A stretch of 64,000 bases of DNA from Mucilaginibacter glaciei (GCF_014773245.1 NZ_JACWMX010000011.1:1-64000), one strand, 5' to 3'. Positions 24,000 through 34,577 are shown, counted from the stretch's first letter. Numbers and translations: made by a program. Notes: a model not told the origin generated them from the sequence alone.

Positions 24000-24622
24000 T
24001 TATAAAAGCCTATTGCAAATAAAATATATTCAACTACTAACATCGTATCGATAATTGCCCACACGGCATCATTAAAAAATCTATCTGCGTGAATTAAATA
24101 ATTTGATGACATAAATAGGAATATGCCGCTGGAATAGTAGATGAGTATCCCGGCGTTTATCCAGTTTAAACCATTTTCGCCCCAATTTTTCTCTAAGTCG
24201 ATGTCGCTTTGCGTAAAAATGAATTGTACGCAATACGCCATGATAACTACAGCTTCAAATGTGCGCGTATAGGTATTAACAGCGTTTATTTTTTGAAAGA
24301 AAAAGAAGTTGACCACACAAAGTATTGCGAACAATATCATAAGTGCCGAAATAAAGTTACGCCTTGCCTTATTTTGAAAGCACCTGTAAAACATCGATAA
24401 AAACAGAAACTCGAAGACAGCGTAGATATGAAAGATAATGATAGTTTGCATATGGAGTATATGCATCATGAAAAGATTTACAGAGTTGACTAAGCCTGAG
24501 AAGATTACGAAACCTAATATTATCCTGTAAGGCAATGGCAGATATTTATAATAGAGCAGGCCAAAAATTGCAGGGATAAGTACACTCCAGGGAACAATGT
24601 ACGTAGTGTAGAAAAGCAGCAT
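23963..24622 (-). CDS. Polytopic membrane protein co-encoded with the two-component pair
   Basis: A 219-aa integral membrane protein with about six or seven hydrophobic helices, for example SVLIPAIFGLLYYKYLPL, IIIFHIYAVFEFLFLSMF and AIIDTMLVVEYILFAIGFY. No enzyme motif is visible. It overlaps the kinase gene by 37 bp and is transcribed with it, so a sensory or input role for the kinase, which lacks a sensor, is plausible. ATG at 24622 is preferred over an in-frame TTG at 24625. The ATG directly abuts a perfect 17-bp hairpin (24623-24668). Confidence 0.75.
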   Translation of the reverse strand: MLLFYTTYIVPWSVLIPAIFGLLYYKYLPLPYRIILGFVIFSGLVNSVNLFMMHILHMQTIIIFHIYAVFEFLFLSMFYRCFQNKARRNFISALMILFAILCVVNFFFFQKINAVNTYTRTFEAVVIMAYCVQFIFTQSDIDLEKNWGENGLNWINAGILIYYSSGIFLFMSSNYLIHADRFFNDAVWAIIDTMLVVEYILFAIGFYKCKAQQTISLSS

Positions 24623-24668
24623 CAATTATGTTTGTAAGCTTTAAATATAGTGCTTACAAACATAATTG
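24623..24668 (-). repeat. Perfect 17-bp inverted repeat abutting a start codon
   Basis: CAATTATGTTTGTAAGC (24623-24639) and GCTTACAAACATAATTG (24652-24668) pair perfectly around a 12-nt loop. The arm ends at the base next to the ATG (24622) of the membrane-protein gene, and the other arm starts 15 bp downstream of the 131-aa gene stop. In RNA it would mask the initiation region of the first gene of the two-component operon; it could also end the upstream transcript, although no T tract follows. Confidence 0.8.
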
Positions 24669-24683
24669 GCGAATGAAAATAAA

Positions 24684-25079
24684 TTATTCGCTTAATGGAC
24701 TGCCTGTAGCCGCGCAGGTTGGCGGGCATACATTGGTCAGATCGTACACATTGCTGGAATTAGGATCGCCACCTACACCTCCCGGCGTGGTGGTGTCTAT
24801 GAAAAGCACATCCTGGCCGTCAACAACAGGTACCAACACCAACTTTGCAGATAGCGGGTCGGTTGCAGATTCAAGTCCGATATAAGCCCTTACAGCTTCC
24901 GCATCAGGATTATAGGTTAAGATGTTTTGAAAATCTACAATAGGAATAGAAAACGACTGTGCTATAAACCCTTGCTGCGACGCTGCAAGGTAAGTTCGCC
25001 AGTTTCTGGTCAGTGTGATCGCGTCATTTACGGGGATAGTCCCGTCGGGGCCGGTAGATTGATTGTTTGAGTCGCTCAT
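24684..25079 (-). CDS. Uncharacterised 131-aa protein
   Basis: Not recognised. A 131-aa acidic protein without signal peptide or membrane segment, starting with the polar tail MSDSNNQSTGPDGTIPV. The middle has ITLTRNWRTYLAASQQGFIA and VDFQNILTYNPDAEAVRAYI, and the end has NVYDLTNVCPPTCAATGSPL with two cysteines. The sequence looks like a compact conserved Bacteroidota protein of unknown function. ATG at 25079. It shares a strand with the two-component operon, but is separated from it by the 17-bp hairpin, so it is probably an independent transcript. Confidence 0.75.
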   Translation of the reverse strand: MSDSNNQSTGPDGTIPVNDAITLTRNWRTYLAASQQGFIAQSFSIPIVDFQNILTYNPDAEAVRAYIGLESATDPLSAKLVLVPVVDGQDVLFIDTTTPGGVGGDPNSSNVYDLTNVCPPTCAATGSPLSE

Positions 25080-25394
25080 GTAGTGAGATGTTAATTGTAT
25101 ATGGTTTTGTTAATTAATTTATAAGTACAGCAACTAATTTATAGCTATTTGAAACCATTTTTTTAAAAATATTCCAAATAGGAGTAATAAAAAAGATGTA
25201 CTTGCGTTATAGCTAAATGCTTACCTAAACGGAAAGGATAGTAAGTAATCACTGAACAAAATGAACGGCGTTTGTATGAGTGAACGGGCACAGCTATGTC
25301 CCAAATAACTGAACAAACTGTTTCTAATCCTTCTGATAAAATCGTGCGTAATTAGGGTTGTGTAGCCATTTACACCTCCCTAAATACATTATGC
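25080..25394. other. Divergent intergenic region before the adhesin gene
   Basis: A 315-bp gap between the minus-strand 131-aa gene and the plus-strand adhesin gene. It holds promoters for both directions, is AT-rich and shows no RNA gene or repeat. No site matches the -33/-7 consensus strongly enough to be named. Confidence 0.5.
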
Positions 25395-28300
25395 ATGAAA
25401 ACCTTTACCTTCTTTTTCAAGCACTTAGCAGTATTGTTTCTGTTGTTAATTGTTACAACAAAGCTTTTTGCACAACGGAATTTTGCCACTACACAGGCAA
25501 GCAGCCCGGCCGGTTTACTTTGCCTTGGCTGCGTAGTTACTGAACAGGCAAATGCTGTCGACGGTAACTTACAATCACGATCAACCCTTAATGTTACTGT
25601 TGGTGTTGCTGCCTCTACATACCAGGAATTAATTTTCCCTGGGGCATCAAAGGTAGCAGCGGGTACCCAGGTAGCTATTAAACTGGGCAGTGGCGATAAC
25701 CTGCTCGACTTAACCGCGCTGGGTTCAATTTCTATCAGGCCTTACAATGGCAGCACCCCGGCAGGTGCATCCGTAACTGCAGCAACTTTATTGACTGCGG
25801 CCAGTAACAATAGCCAGGCAGAAGTTGTGATCACCCCCACACAAACTTATGATAGGGTAAGGATAACACTTAACGGCGGCCTGTTGGGCGCCTTAAGTAG
25901 TTTATATGTATACGATGCATTTTACTATGGACCTGCTCCATTAGCCTGCGGTATCGCGTTCGACGAATTGCACGGCATATCTGCAGGTTTGTTAAATTTA
26001 GGTGTCGATGTAGGGGGCGTTGCTAATCCGCAGAACGCTATCGATGGTAATTTCAATACGGCATCAACACTAAACGCCGGTGTTGGCGCGGTTGGCGCCT
26101 ATGCACAGCAAACACTGCTGTTTCAGACACTCTCCACAATTGGCGACTCCGTAAGGCTAACGGTATCAATTCCTCAGGCCCTTGTTGATGCCGGCGTGTT
26201 ATCAAATATACAGGTATCTACCTATAACGGTAACACCAGTAATAATGATGCGGTAGCTATCAACGGTGCTTTATTAAATGTAAGGTTGCTTGATCTTACC
26301 GGCGGCAACCGTAAGTTCACCATTACCTATGCGCCAACACAAACTTTTGATAGGGTACAGTTGCGTTTAGGCGGTGGCATCGCTAATGTGCTGTCACAAA
26401 TCAGGCTTTTTGAAATTGAGCGGGTAATAGCCAAACCAATAGTGCGCTTTAATAATGCGGTGACCAACAACGCCCAGGTTTGCGCAGGCAGTACGGCAGC
26501 TTTAACGGTTACAGCCATACCGGGTACCACGGTTAACTGGTACACGGCAGCCACCGGCGGCTCGCCCATATTTACCGGGAGTAATTTTACCACCCCGGTT
26601 TTAAATGCTACAACAACTTATTATGTTGGTGCTATGCATGCGGGCTGTACAGATGAATCTGCCCGTACAGCTGTGGTAGTCACCGTTAACCAGATCCCTG
26701 CGGCACCTGTTATCGCCAATAACAATATTACTATTTGTCCCGGTGCCACAGCCACCTTTGCTGCTACGGCCGTGCCTAATGTAACCATCAACTGGTATGC
26801 TACCGCAATAGGGGGTACATCGATATTCACGGGCAACAACTTTACCACCCCCGTTTTAACCACTACAACAAGTTACTACGCCGAGGCAGTTGCAGGCGGT
26901 ACCTGTATAAGCCCGGTACGCACGCAGGTAACCGCCACGGTTAGCCCGCTGCCAGCAACACCGGCCTTAATTGCCGGTAATGCAACCATTTGTGCCGGCG
27001 ATGTAGCAGTGCTTTCAATAGCTTCGCCGGTTGCAGGGCAAACCTACAATTGGTACACTACCGCAACAGGCGGCACCCCGGTTTTTACAGGGGTTAACTT
27101 TACAACGCCCGCCCTTACCGCAAATACATCTTACTACGCCGAAGCGGTGAATGCTACCGGCTGCCCAAGCAGCGCACGTGTACAGGGTACCGTAACAATT
27201 TCACCAAAACCTGCCGATGCGGTGTTAACTGCCAACAACTTAACTGTGGCTGCAGGTGCAACCGCCACCATCAGCGTTACCAACGCGCAAACAGGTGTTA
27301 CATACAACTGGTACACCTCTGCAACTGCATCAACCCCGATATTTACCGGTACAACGTTTACCACCCCGGCACTTTTTAGCACTACAACTTATTATGTTGC
27401 GGGTACCAATGCTACAGGTTGTGTATCGGCTAACCGCACCGCTGTAACTATTAACGTAACCATTAATAACAACTCGCCCTGCGTTTTTGCCAATGCGCAA
27501 ACCAGCACGGCCAATGGTATATGTATAGGTTGTTCGGTTGATAATGGCGCCTTAGCTACCGATGCCGATACCACAACGGCATCAACCATCCACGTTGTGG
27601 CGGGCTTATTAGGAGGTTACGCCGAGCAGTCTTTACAATTCCAAACCCCGGGTTTTGCGGGCGATATGGTAAAAGTAGTTTTGCAAAGCCCCGTTAACCT
27701 GGCCGATGTTGGCTTATTGGGAAGCGTTTCCATTTCGCTTTACAACGGTGCAACGCTGGTAGCCACTTATCCGCTTGACAATAACCTGCTTACCGTACGC
27801 GCCCTTGGTGGTACCAACCGCTATTCAGTTTTGGTGCCTGCTACCGGTAACTACGACAGGGCAATTGTACGCCTGAATGCTGGTGCTACGGGTTTGCTTA
27901 CTTCCTTACAGGTTTACTATGCTATTCAGCAATTTCCTGTACCTGTATTTGCAAATGCCGCTCCCGAGATCTGTAAAGGCAGCCCGGCGGTATTAACCGT
28001 AAGTAACCCGGCAAACGGAACCATCAACTGGTATGCTACTCCAACCGGGGGCACATCACTATTTACAGGCGCAACCTTTACCACACCAAACTTAAACGCC
28101 AATACTACCTACTATGTAGATTATACCAGGGGCACCTGTACAGGCTCTGTGAGGTACCCAATAACTGTTTTAGTTAACGATCCGCCTGTTAAGCCTGTCG
28201 TAAACCCGGCAAGCGCAACTATTTTTGCCGGCCAAACTACAACATTTACCGCGCAGGCAGCCAACGGTGCAACAGTAAAATGGTACGTAGCTGCAACAGG

Positions 28301-31300
28301 CGGCACAGCCATATTTACCGGTAATACCTTTACGACACCGGCACTATCGGCAAATACTACTTACTATGCCGAATCGTCTTTAGGGAATTGTATATCTGTC
28401 GACCGGACACCGGCGCCGGTAACTGTTACGGCCATCACCATACCTGATGTTACCGTAACGCCGCCTACACAGGCGGTTAACCCCGGTGCAACGGCAACGC
28501 TAACAGCAAGCTCCACTACACCGGGTGCTGTTTTTAACTGGTACACAACATCAACCGGTGGTACAAGCGTATTTACCGGGCCAACATACACAACGCCAAC
28601 CAATTTTAATAATACTACTTATTATGCCGAGGCATCAATCCCGGCAACGGGAGCGGTATCGGCAACGCGTGCACCGGGGGCAGTTACCATTAATACACTT
28701 GCGGTTAACCCTGTGCCTTGCGACGCAGCTATTAGCCAAACCAATGCCGTAAGCGGTACGCTGTGTGTGCTTTGCGGGATCAGTAATGAAAATGGCTCTG
28801 TCGATGTAGACCGCAACACCTTTGCACAATTAAATACTCCGGTTGGTTTATTAGGCGGTTATTCACAACAAATCCTGCGCTTTGCTAATACAGGCAGGGT
28901 AGGCGATAGTGTGATAGTTGAGCTGGGTATCCCCGGATCTTTAGCCAGCGTAGGGGTGCTGTCGCAGATAAGCCTTGCTACGTACAATGGAGCTACCTTT
29001 AATAACGACCGTTTCAATTTAGATGGATCGACCATTTCTGTGACCTTGTTAAACGGCACCACCCGTTTCCGTATAGCATTCAAGGCTACCGCCGATTTTG
29101 ATAGGGTGGAGATCAGGTTAAACTCGGGCGTAGCCGGCGTATTGAGCGCGCTTAATATTTATGATGCCGCGCAGGAAGTTGCCGCACCTGTTATTGCAGT
29201 GGCAAGCGTAACCGCCTGCCAGGGTACACAAGCTACCTTAACAGCAACAGTTCCGGCACATGTAACCGTTAAATGGTATACAACTGCAACAGGTGGCACG
29301 CCAGTATTTACAGGCGCGGTATTTAATACCCCGGCTTTAAACGCCACAACCACTTATTACGCCGAAGCCAGCCGCACCGCCGATGGTTGTACGCAAATAA
29401 CCCGCACACCGGTAACCGTAACCGTTACACCGGTGCCGAACGCCCCGGTAGTAACCAACCCAACCGCCACAGTATGTGCAGGCCAGCCTGCTACCTTCAC
29501 TGCACAGGCGGTTGCCGGTGTCACTTTTAATTGGTACACTACACCGGCCGGTGGTACGCCAGTGTTTACAGGTGCCGCCTTTACTACACCTGCATTAACC
29601 CAAACTACCAGCTATTATGTTGAAGCTGCCGGTGCGGGGGCATGTGGTAGCTCTACCCGCACGCAGGTAACTGCCAACGTAACTTCGGCACCATTGGTTC
29701 CGCAGGTGGCGCAAAATCCTACACAAACCTGTTCAGGCACATCGGCTGTACTTACTGCTACCTCAACACAGCCGGGTGTCACCTTTAACTGGTATACCGC
29801 AGCAACCGGTGGCACGCCAGTATTTACAGGCGCGCAATTTACAACGCCAACATTGACGGCTAATACTTCCTACTTTGTTGAAGCATCGTCAGGTACCTGC
29901 GTAAGTGCAACAAGGGCCCAGGCCGATGTAGTAGTTAACCCTGCACCGGTAGCGCCAACCCTCGTAGTAACCCCAACGGGCGGGCAGATCCAATCCGGGC
30001 AAACCGCAACTATTACGGCATCATCAACCACAGCAGGGGCTACCTTTAACTGGTACACGTCGGCAAGTGGTGGTGTGCCCATATTTACAGGTGCTACCTT
30101 TACTACGCCAGTTTTAACATCCAATACTACCTATTATGTAGAAAGCGCGCTGGCAACAGGTTGTACCAGCCCAACCCGCACTGCGGTTACCATTAAGGTT
30201 AACCCGATATTTTCTACCGCGTGTGATTTTGGGTCGACCCAAACTATCGATATCAACGGCCTTTGTATAGGCTGTACGGTGACCAACCCGAGCAATGCTG
30301 CGGATGCGGATACTACTACCGCCAGCCAGATCAACGTACCATTAGCCGCATTAGGTGCCTATGCTGCGCAAACGCTAATATTTGCAGATGGGGGCCTGGC
30401 GGGCGATACCGTTACCGTCAAGATCAACGTTCCGGCCAACCTGGCTACGGTTGGTTTGCTTGATCAGTTACAGATTGCTTCATTTAACGGTGCCACCTAT
30501 AACGGCGACCGCATAAACCTAAACAATAGCCTTATCCGCATACAATTATTATCCGGCGGTACAACTGCACTCGTCAAGTTTGTACCAGGTGCCGCATTCG
30601 ACAGGGTAGAAGTAAGGCTGAATAGCACTGTAGCTTCTTTATTGAATTCGGTAAGTATTTTCTTTGCCAGCAAGCAGGTTTCGGCCCCAACCCTTACGGC
30701 CAACACGGTCAATATATGTGCAGGCAGCACAGCAACGTTCACGGTAAGTAACCCTAAAGCCGGGATAACTTACAATTGGTATGCAACCGCGACAGGTGGT
30801 GTGCCAATAACCTCTGGCGCCTCATTTACAACTGGGGCATTATCGGCAACTACAACCTATTATGTAGAAGCTGTGCGCACTTCAAATGGTTGTGTTAACC
30901 CAAATAGGGTAGCCGCCACCGTAAATGTTACCCCGCTGCCGGTTAACCCGGTTTTGGCTGCCAACACGGCTACAATTTGCGCAGGCGATAACTTTACCTT
31001 AACCGTTACCAATGCCGCCGGTGCAACCGTGAGGTGGTACGATGCCGCAACAAATGGCACGTTATTATTCACCGGGCCAAGCTTTGTGGTATCGCCAATT
31101 GCTACCATGAGTTATTTTGCCGAGATCAGCAACGGTACCTGCGGCAGCGCGGCGCGTACACAAGCAACTATAACCGTTAACCCGCGCCCTGCTACACCGG
31201 CCCTGGCATCAACCAATGTACAGGTTTGTGCAGGCAGCGCAGCAACGCTGGTAGTTAGCACACCCGAGGCTGGGGTTAATTACAACTGGTACACTGCGGC

Positions 31301-34300
31301 AACCGGTGGTACATCTGTATTTACAGGGGCCAGCTTTACCACACCGCCAATTACTCAAAATACCACTTACTATGTAGAAGCTGCCAATAGCACCACTAAT
31401 TGTACAAATAACGGTGGCCGCGTAGCTGTAAACATCAGTATCAATAATCAAATTGCAGTGCCAACGCTAAGTGCCGCTAATACCACTGTTTGTGCAGGCG
31501 GAAGCGTAACATTAAGTGTGACTAACCCTGTTGCGGGTGTAACTTACAACTGGTATACTGCAGCAACGGGCGGTGCGCCGATATTTACAGGTATTACCTA
31601 CATCGCTACTAACTTAACAGCCAATACATCTTATTTTGTTGAGGCAGCAAGTAACGGCTGTACCAGTGCCACACGTGCACAAACAAATGTTATCGTGCAA
31701 CCGGTACCAACAGCCCCGCAAGTACAGGCAAATGCAGGCGGTACAAGTGTTTGTACGGGCGCATCGGCAACTTTAAGCATTGCCAACCCGCAAGCCGACC
31801 TGGTTTACCGCTGGTATGACGCTGCCACAGGCGGTACCTTAGTATACACCGGCACGGTATTCAATACCCCGGCGTTAACAGCTAACACTACCTACTATGT
31901 AGAGGCCGCCAGTGCAGGTAATTGTAATCCGTCTGCCCGTACTGCGGTAACGGTTACCGTTAACCCAACCCCGGCAGATCCAACCCTGGCATCGGCAACG
32001 CAAAGCGTTTGCAAGGGTAGCAGCGCAACATTGGCTGTGACCAGCCCGGTTGCAGGTATTACCTACCGGTGGTACGATTCACCGGCGCAAAACAATGTGC
32101 TTTTCACTGGTGCAACCTATGTAACAGGGCCGGTAACTGCTACCACTAATTTTTATGTAGCAGCCTTTAATGCTACCGGTTGCAGCAGTAATAACCTGGC
32201 AATGGTACAGGTAACCGTGCAAAACGCGCCCGATGCCCCGGTTATTGCCAATGGTAGCGCCGTAACAGCTTGTGCGGGATCTCAGGTTACATTAAACATA
32301 GCTAACCCACAGGCGGGTTATACTTATAACTGGTATAGTGCCATCACAGGCGGGGCGCCAATATTCACCGGCGTAGCATTTACCACACCTGCATTAAATA
32401 GTAACATCAGTTATTATGTTGAAGCGATAAGCGATGGCGGATGCGCATCGGCTACCCGTACCCGTGTTGATATAACCGTGCAGCCTGCACCGGCAACACC
32501 AACGCTATCCACAACAGCGGTAACCATCAATTACAATCAAACAGCTACCATCAGCGTAAGCGCACCGGTAGCAGGGGTTACTTACAATTGGTATAATGTG
32601 GGTACCGGCGGTACAGCTATATTCACGGGCACTACGTTTACCACGCCGAATTTAACCGCAACCACTACTTATTACGTAGAGGCGGTATCCGGCACATGTA
32701 CATCACCAAGCAGAGCACAGGTAACGGTTACCGTTACTTTAGCAACCCCACCGAACATCGTAGTTACCCCGCCGACACGTACCGTGGCTTCAGGTCAGAC
32801 AACTACGTTCACGGCATCGTCGAGCACACCTAATGCTACATTCGATTGGTACACCACACCGACAGGTGGCACGCCGATATTCAGCGGGGCTAACTTTACT
32901 ACCCCGCCGATAACAGGTGATGTAATTTACTACGCCGAGGCTACGGATCCTGCCACGGGTGCAAAATCAACCACACGTGCAACAGGTACAGTTACGTTGG
33001 CAACCCCGCCAAACATCGTAGTTACCCCGCCAACACGCACCGTAGCATCAGGGCAAATTACCACGTTTACAGCATCGTCGACCACGCCTAACGCTACGTT
33101 CGATTGGTATACAACACCAACAGGAGGTACGCCGATATTCAGCGGGGCAAACTTTACCACCCCGCCGATAACAGGTAACGTGATTTACTATGCCGAGGCT
33201 ACCGATCCTGCCACGGGTGCAAAATCAACCAGGGCAACCGGAACCGTTACGGTAACTGCAGCAACGCCGCCAAATGTTGTGGTTACGCCACCGGTAAGGG
33301 CCGTTACTACCGGGCAGACCACCACATTTACGGCATCGTCAACCACGCCAAATGCAACGTTCGATTGGTATACCACACCGACAGGAGGCACGCCGATATT
33401 TAGCGGGGCAAACTTTACTACCCCGCCTATAACAGGTGATATAATATACTACGCCGAGGCTACCGACCCTGTCACCGGTGCAAAATCCACCAGGGCAACT
33501 GGAACCGTTACTTTAGCAACGCCACCTAATATTGTCGTAACCCCGCCAACACGCACTGTGGCAGCAGGTCAGACAACTACCTTTACAGCATCATCAACTA
33601 CGCCTAACGCTACATTCGATTGGTATACCACGCCAACCGGAGGGACACCGATATTCAGCGGGGCAAACTTTACCACCCCGCCGATAACAGGTAATGTGAT
33701 ATACTACGCCGAGGCTACCGATCCTGCCACGGGTGCAAAATCAACCAGGGCAACCGGAACCGTTACGGTAACTGCAGCAACGCCGCCAAATGTTGTGGTT
33801 ACGCCACCGGTAAGGGCCGTTACTACCGGGCAGACCACCACATTCACGGCATCGTCGACCACGCCAAATGCAACGTTCGATTGGTATACAACATCAACCG
33901 GTGGTACGCCGATATTCAGTGGGGCTAACTTTACCACGCCGCCGGCATTCGGTAATGTGATCTACTATGCTGAAGCTACGGATCCGGTTACGGGTGTCAA
34001 ATCGGCCACCCGTGCAACAGGTACAGTAACCGTAACCGCGGCTAACCCGCCGGATGTTGCCGTAACGCCGCCAACCCGTGCTATCAGTGCTAACCAGTCT
34101 ACCACGTTTACTGCCACGTCATCAACAGCGAATGCCGTGTTCAACTGGTATACCACGCCAACGGGGGGTACGTCAATATTTACAGGGGCCAACTTTACCA
34201 CACCGTCATTGAATGCAAACACCATTTACTACGCCGAGGCGACAGACCCGGTAAGCGGGCTCAAATCTGTATTCAGGGCGACAGGTACGGTAACTATAAA

Positions 34301-34577
34301 TGACGATATCGTTTTTGTACCGAACGCCTTTACACCAAACGGCGATGGTAACAACGATGTGCTGTTCTATTATGGCAGTAACATTCAAAGGGCCACCTTC
34401 TCGGTTTATGATCAGTGGGGCGAGCTGCAGTTCCGTTCAACCAGCTTAAACAGTGGGTGGGATGGTACCTACAAGGGGCGCAACCAGCCGGTAGGTGTGT
34501 ATGTGTACTACATAGAAGCTGTGATGAACAGCGGCCAAACCATCAAACGAAAAGGTACCGTAACCCTATTGAGATAA
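25395..34577 (+). CDS. Giant repeat adhesin, T9SS cargo (gliding motility C-terminus)
   Basis: A 3060-aa secreted surface protein. A signal peptide ends FLLLIVTTKLFAQ. Five related modules of about 150-170 residues occur at roughly 25-190, 190-340, 690-880, 1100-1270 and 1610-1770. They share patterns such as CIGCxVxN...DADTTTAS and resemble discoidin-like modules. Between and after them I count about 25 Ig-like repeats with the motif NWYTxATGGTxIFTGxxF followed by TTYYVEA. The last 90 residues (VFVPNAFTPNGDGNNDVLFY to the end GTVTLLR) are a gliding-motility-associated type B sorting domain, so it is exported by the type IX system and anchored or released. PorP/SprF and OmpA genes follow in the same operon. 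Residues 2450-2890 contain nearly identical repeats. Confidence 0.9.
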   Translation: MKTFTFFFKHLAVLFLLLIVTTKLFAQRNFATTQASSPAGLLCLGCVVTEQANAVDGNLQSRSTLNVTVGVAASTYQELIFPGASKVAAGTQVAIKLGSGDNLLDLTALGSISIRPYNGSTPAGASVTAATLLTAASNNSQAEVVITPTQTYDRVRITLNGGLLGALSSLYVYDAFYYGPAPLACGIAFDELHGISAGLLNLGVDVGGVANPQNAIDGNFNTASTLNAGVGAVGAYAQQTLLFQTLSTIGDSVRLTVSIPQALVDAGVLSNIQVSTYNGNTSNNDAVAINGALLNVRLLDLTGGNRKFTITYAPTQTFDRVQLRLGGGIANVLSQIRLFEIERVIAKPIVRFNNAVTNNAQVCAGSTAALTVTAIPGTTVNWYTAATGGSPIFTGSNFTTPVLNATTTYYVGAMHAGCTDESARTAVVVTVNQIPAAPVIANNNITICPGATATFAATAVPNVTINWYATAIGGTSIFTGNNFTTPVLTTTTSYYAEAVAGGTCISPVRTQVTATVSPLPATPALIAGNATICAGDVAVLSIASPVAGQTYNWYTTATGGTPVFTGVNFTTPALTANTSYYAEAVNATGCPSSARVQGTVTISPKPADAVLTANNLTVAAGATATISVTNAQTGVTYNWYTSATASTPIFTGTTFTTPALFSTTTYYVAGTNATGCVSANRTAVTINVTINNNSPCVFANAQTSTANGICIGCSVDNGALATDADTTTASTIHVVAGLLGGYAEQSLQFQTPGFAGDMVKVVLQSPVNLADVGLLGSVSISLYNGATLVATYPLDNNLLTVRALGGTNRYSVLVPATGNYDRAIVRLNAGATGLLTSLQVYYAIQQFPVPVFANAAPEICKGSPAVLTVSNPANGTINWYATPTGGTSLFTGATFTTPNLNANTTYYVDYTRGTCTGSVRYPITVLVNDPPVKPVVNPASATIFAGQTTTFTAQAANGATVKWYVAATGGTAIFTGNTFTTPALSANTTYYAESSLGNCISVDRTPAPVTVTAITIPDVTVTPPTQAVNPGATATLTASSTTPGAVFNWYTTSTGGTSVFTGPTYTTPTNFNNTTYYAEASIPATGAVSATRAPGAVTINTLAVNPVPCDAAISQTNAVSGTLCVLCGISNENGSVDVDRNTFAQLNTPVGLLGGYSQQILRFANTGRVGDSVIVELGIPGSLASVGVLSQISLATYNGATFNNDRFNLDGSTISVTLLNGTTRFRIAFKATADFDRVEIRLNSGVAGVLSALNIYDAAQEVAAPVIAVASVTACQGTQATLTATVPAHVTVKWYTTATGGTPVFTGAVFNTPALNATTTYYAEASRTADGCTQITRTPVTVTVTPVPNAPVVTNPTATVCAGQPATFTAQAVAGVTFNWYTTPAGGTPVFTGAAFTTPALTQTTSYYVEAAGAGACGSSTRTQVTANVTSAPLVPQVAQNPTQTCSGTSAVLTATSTQPGVTFNWYTAATGGTPVFTGAQFTTPTLTANTSYFVEASSGTCVSATRAQADVVVNPAPVAPTLVVTPTGGQIQSGQTATITASSTTAGATFNWYTSASGGVPIFTGATFTTPVLTSNTTYYVESALATGCTSPTRTAVTIKVNPIFSTACDFGSTQTIDINGLCIGCTVTNPSNAADADTTTASQINVPLAALGAYAAQTLIFADGGLAGDTVTVKINVPANLATVGLLDQLQIASFNGATYNGDRINLNNSLIRIQLLSGGTTALVKFVPGAAFDRVEVRLNSTVASLLNSVSIFFASKQVSAPTLTANTVNICAGSTATFTVSNPKAGITYNWYATATGGVPITSGASFTTGALSATTTYYVEAVRTSNGCVNPNRVAATVNVTPLPVNPVLAANTATICAGDNFTLTVTNAAGATVRWYDAATNGTLLFTGPSFVVSPIATMSYFAEISNGTCGSAARTQATITVNPRPATPALASTNVQVCAGSAATLVVSTPEAGVNYNWYTAATGGTSVFTGASFTTPPITQNTTYYVEAANSTTNCTNNGGRVAVNISINNQIAVPTLSAANTTVCAGGSVTLSVTNPVAGVTYNWYTAATGGAPIFTGITYIATNLTANTSYFVEAASNGCTSATRAQTNVIVQPVPTAPQVQANAGGTSVCTGASATLSIANPQADLVYRWYDAATGGTLVYTGTVFNTPALTANTTYYVEAASAGNCNPSARTAVTVTVNPTPADPTLASATQSVCKGSSATLAVTSPVAGITYRWYDSPAQNNVLFTGATYVTGPVTATTNFYVAAFNATGCSSNNLAMVQVTVQNAPDAPVIANGSAVTACAGSQVTLNIANPQAGYTYNWYSAITGGAPIFTGVAFTTPALNSNISYYVEAISDGGCASATRTRVDITVQPAPATPTLSTTAVTINYNQTATISVSAPVAGVTYNWYNVGTGGTAIFTGTTFTTPNLTATTTYYVEAVSGTCTSPSRAQVTVTVTLATPPNIVVTPPTRTVASGQTTTFTASSSTPNATFDWYTTPTGGTPIFSGANFTTPPITGDVIYYAEATDPATGAKSTTRATGTVTLATPPNIVVTPPTRTVASGQITTFTASSTTPNATFDWYTTPTGGTPIFSGANFTTPPITGNVIYYAEATDPATGAKSTRATGTVTVTAATPPNVVVTPPVRAVTTGQTTTFTASSTTPNATFDWYTTPTGGTPIFSGANFTTPPITGDIIYYAEATDPVTGAKSTRATGTVTLATPPNIVVTPPTRTVAAGQTTTFTASSTTPNATFDWYTTPTGGTPIFSGANFTTPPITGNVIYYAEATDPATGAKSTRATGTVTVTAATPPNVVVTPPVRAVTTGQTTTFTASSTTPNATFDWYTTSTGGTPIFSGANFTTPPAFGNVIYYAEATDPVTGVKSATRATGTVTVTAANPPDVAVTPPTRAISANQSTTFTATSSTANAVFNWYTTPTGGTSIFTGANFTTPSLNANTIYYAEATDPVSGLKSVFRATGTVTINDDIVFVPNAFTPNGDGNNDVLFYYGSNIQRATFSVYDQWGELQFRSTSLNSGWDGTYKGRNQPVGVYVYYIEAVMNSGQTIKRKGTVTLLR
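32745..34300 (+). repeat. Tandem near-identical Ig-like repeat array in the adhesin gene
   Basis: Six consecutive units of about 250 bp encode ATPPNIVVTPPTRTVA-type Ig-like modules. Two-unit blocks are duplicated at 516-bp spacing: the stretch beginning near 33201 recurs near 33717 almost base for base for more than 120 bp. Such homogeneity contrasts with the diverged earlier repeats in the same gene and indicates recent duplication or gene conversion, so length variants between strains are expected. Confidence 0.85.

Noticed and set aside
32745..34300. Regular DNA repeats considered as a CRISPR array
   Set aside because: The units are about 250 bp, in frame and translate into Ig-like modules; there are no short repeats with unique spacers and no cas genes.
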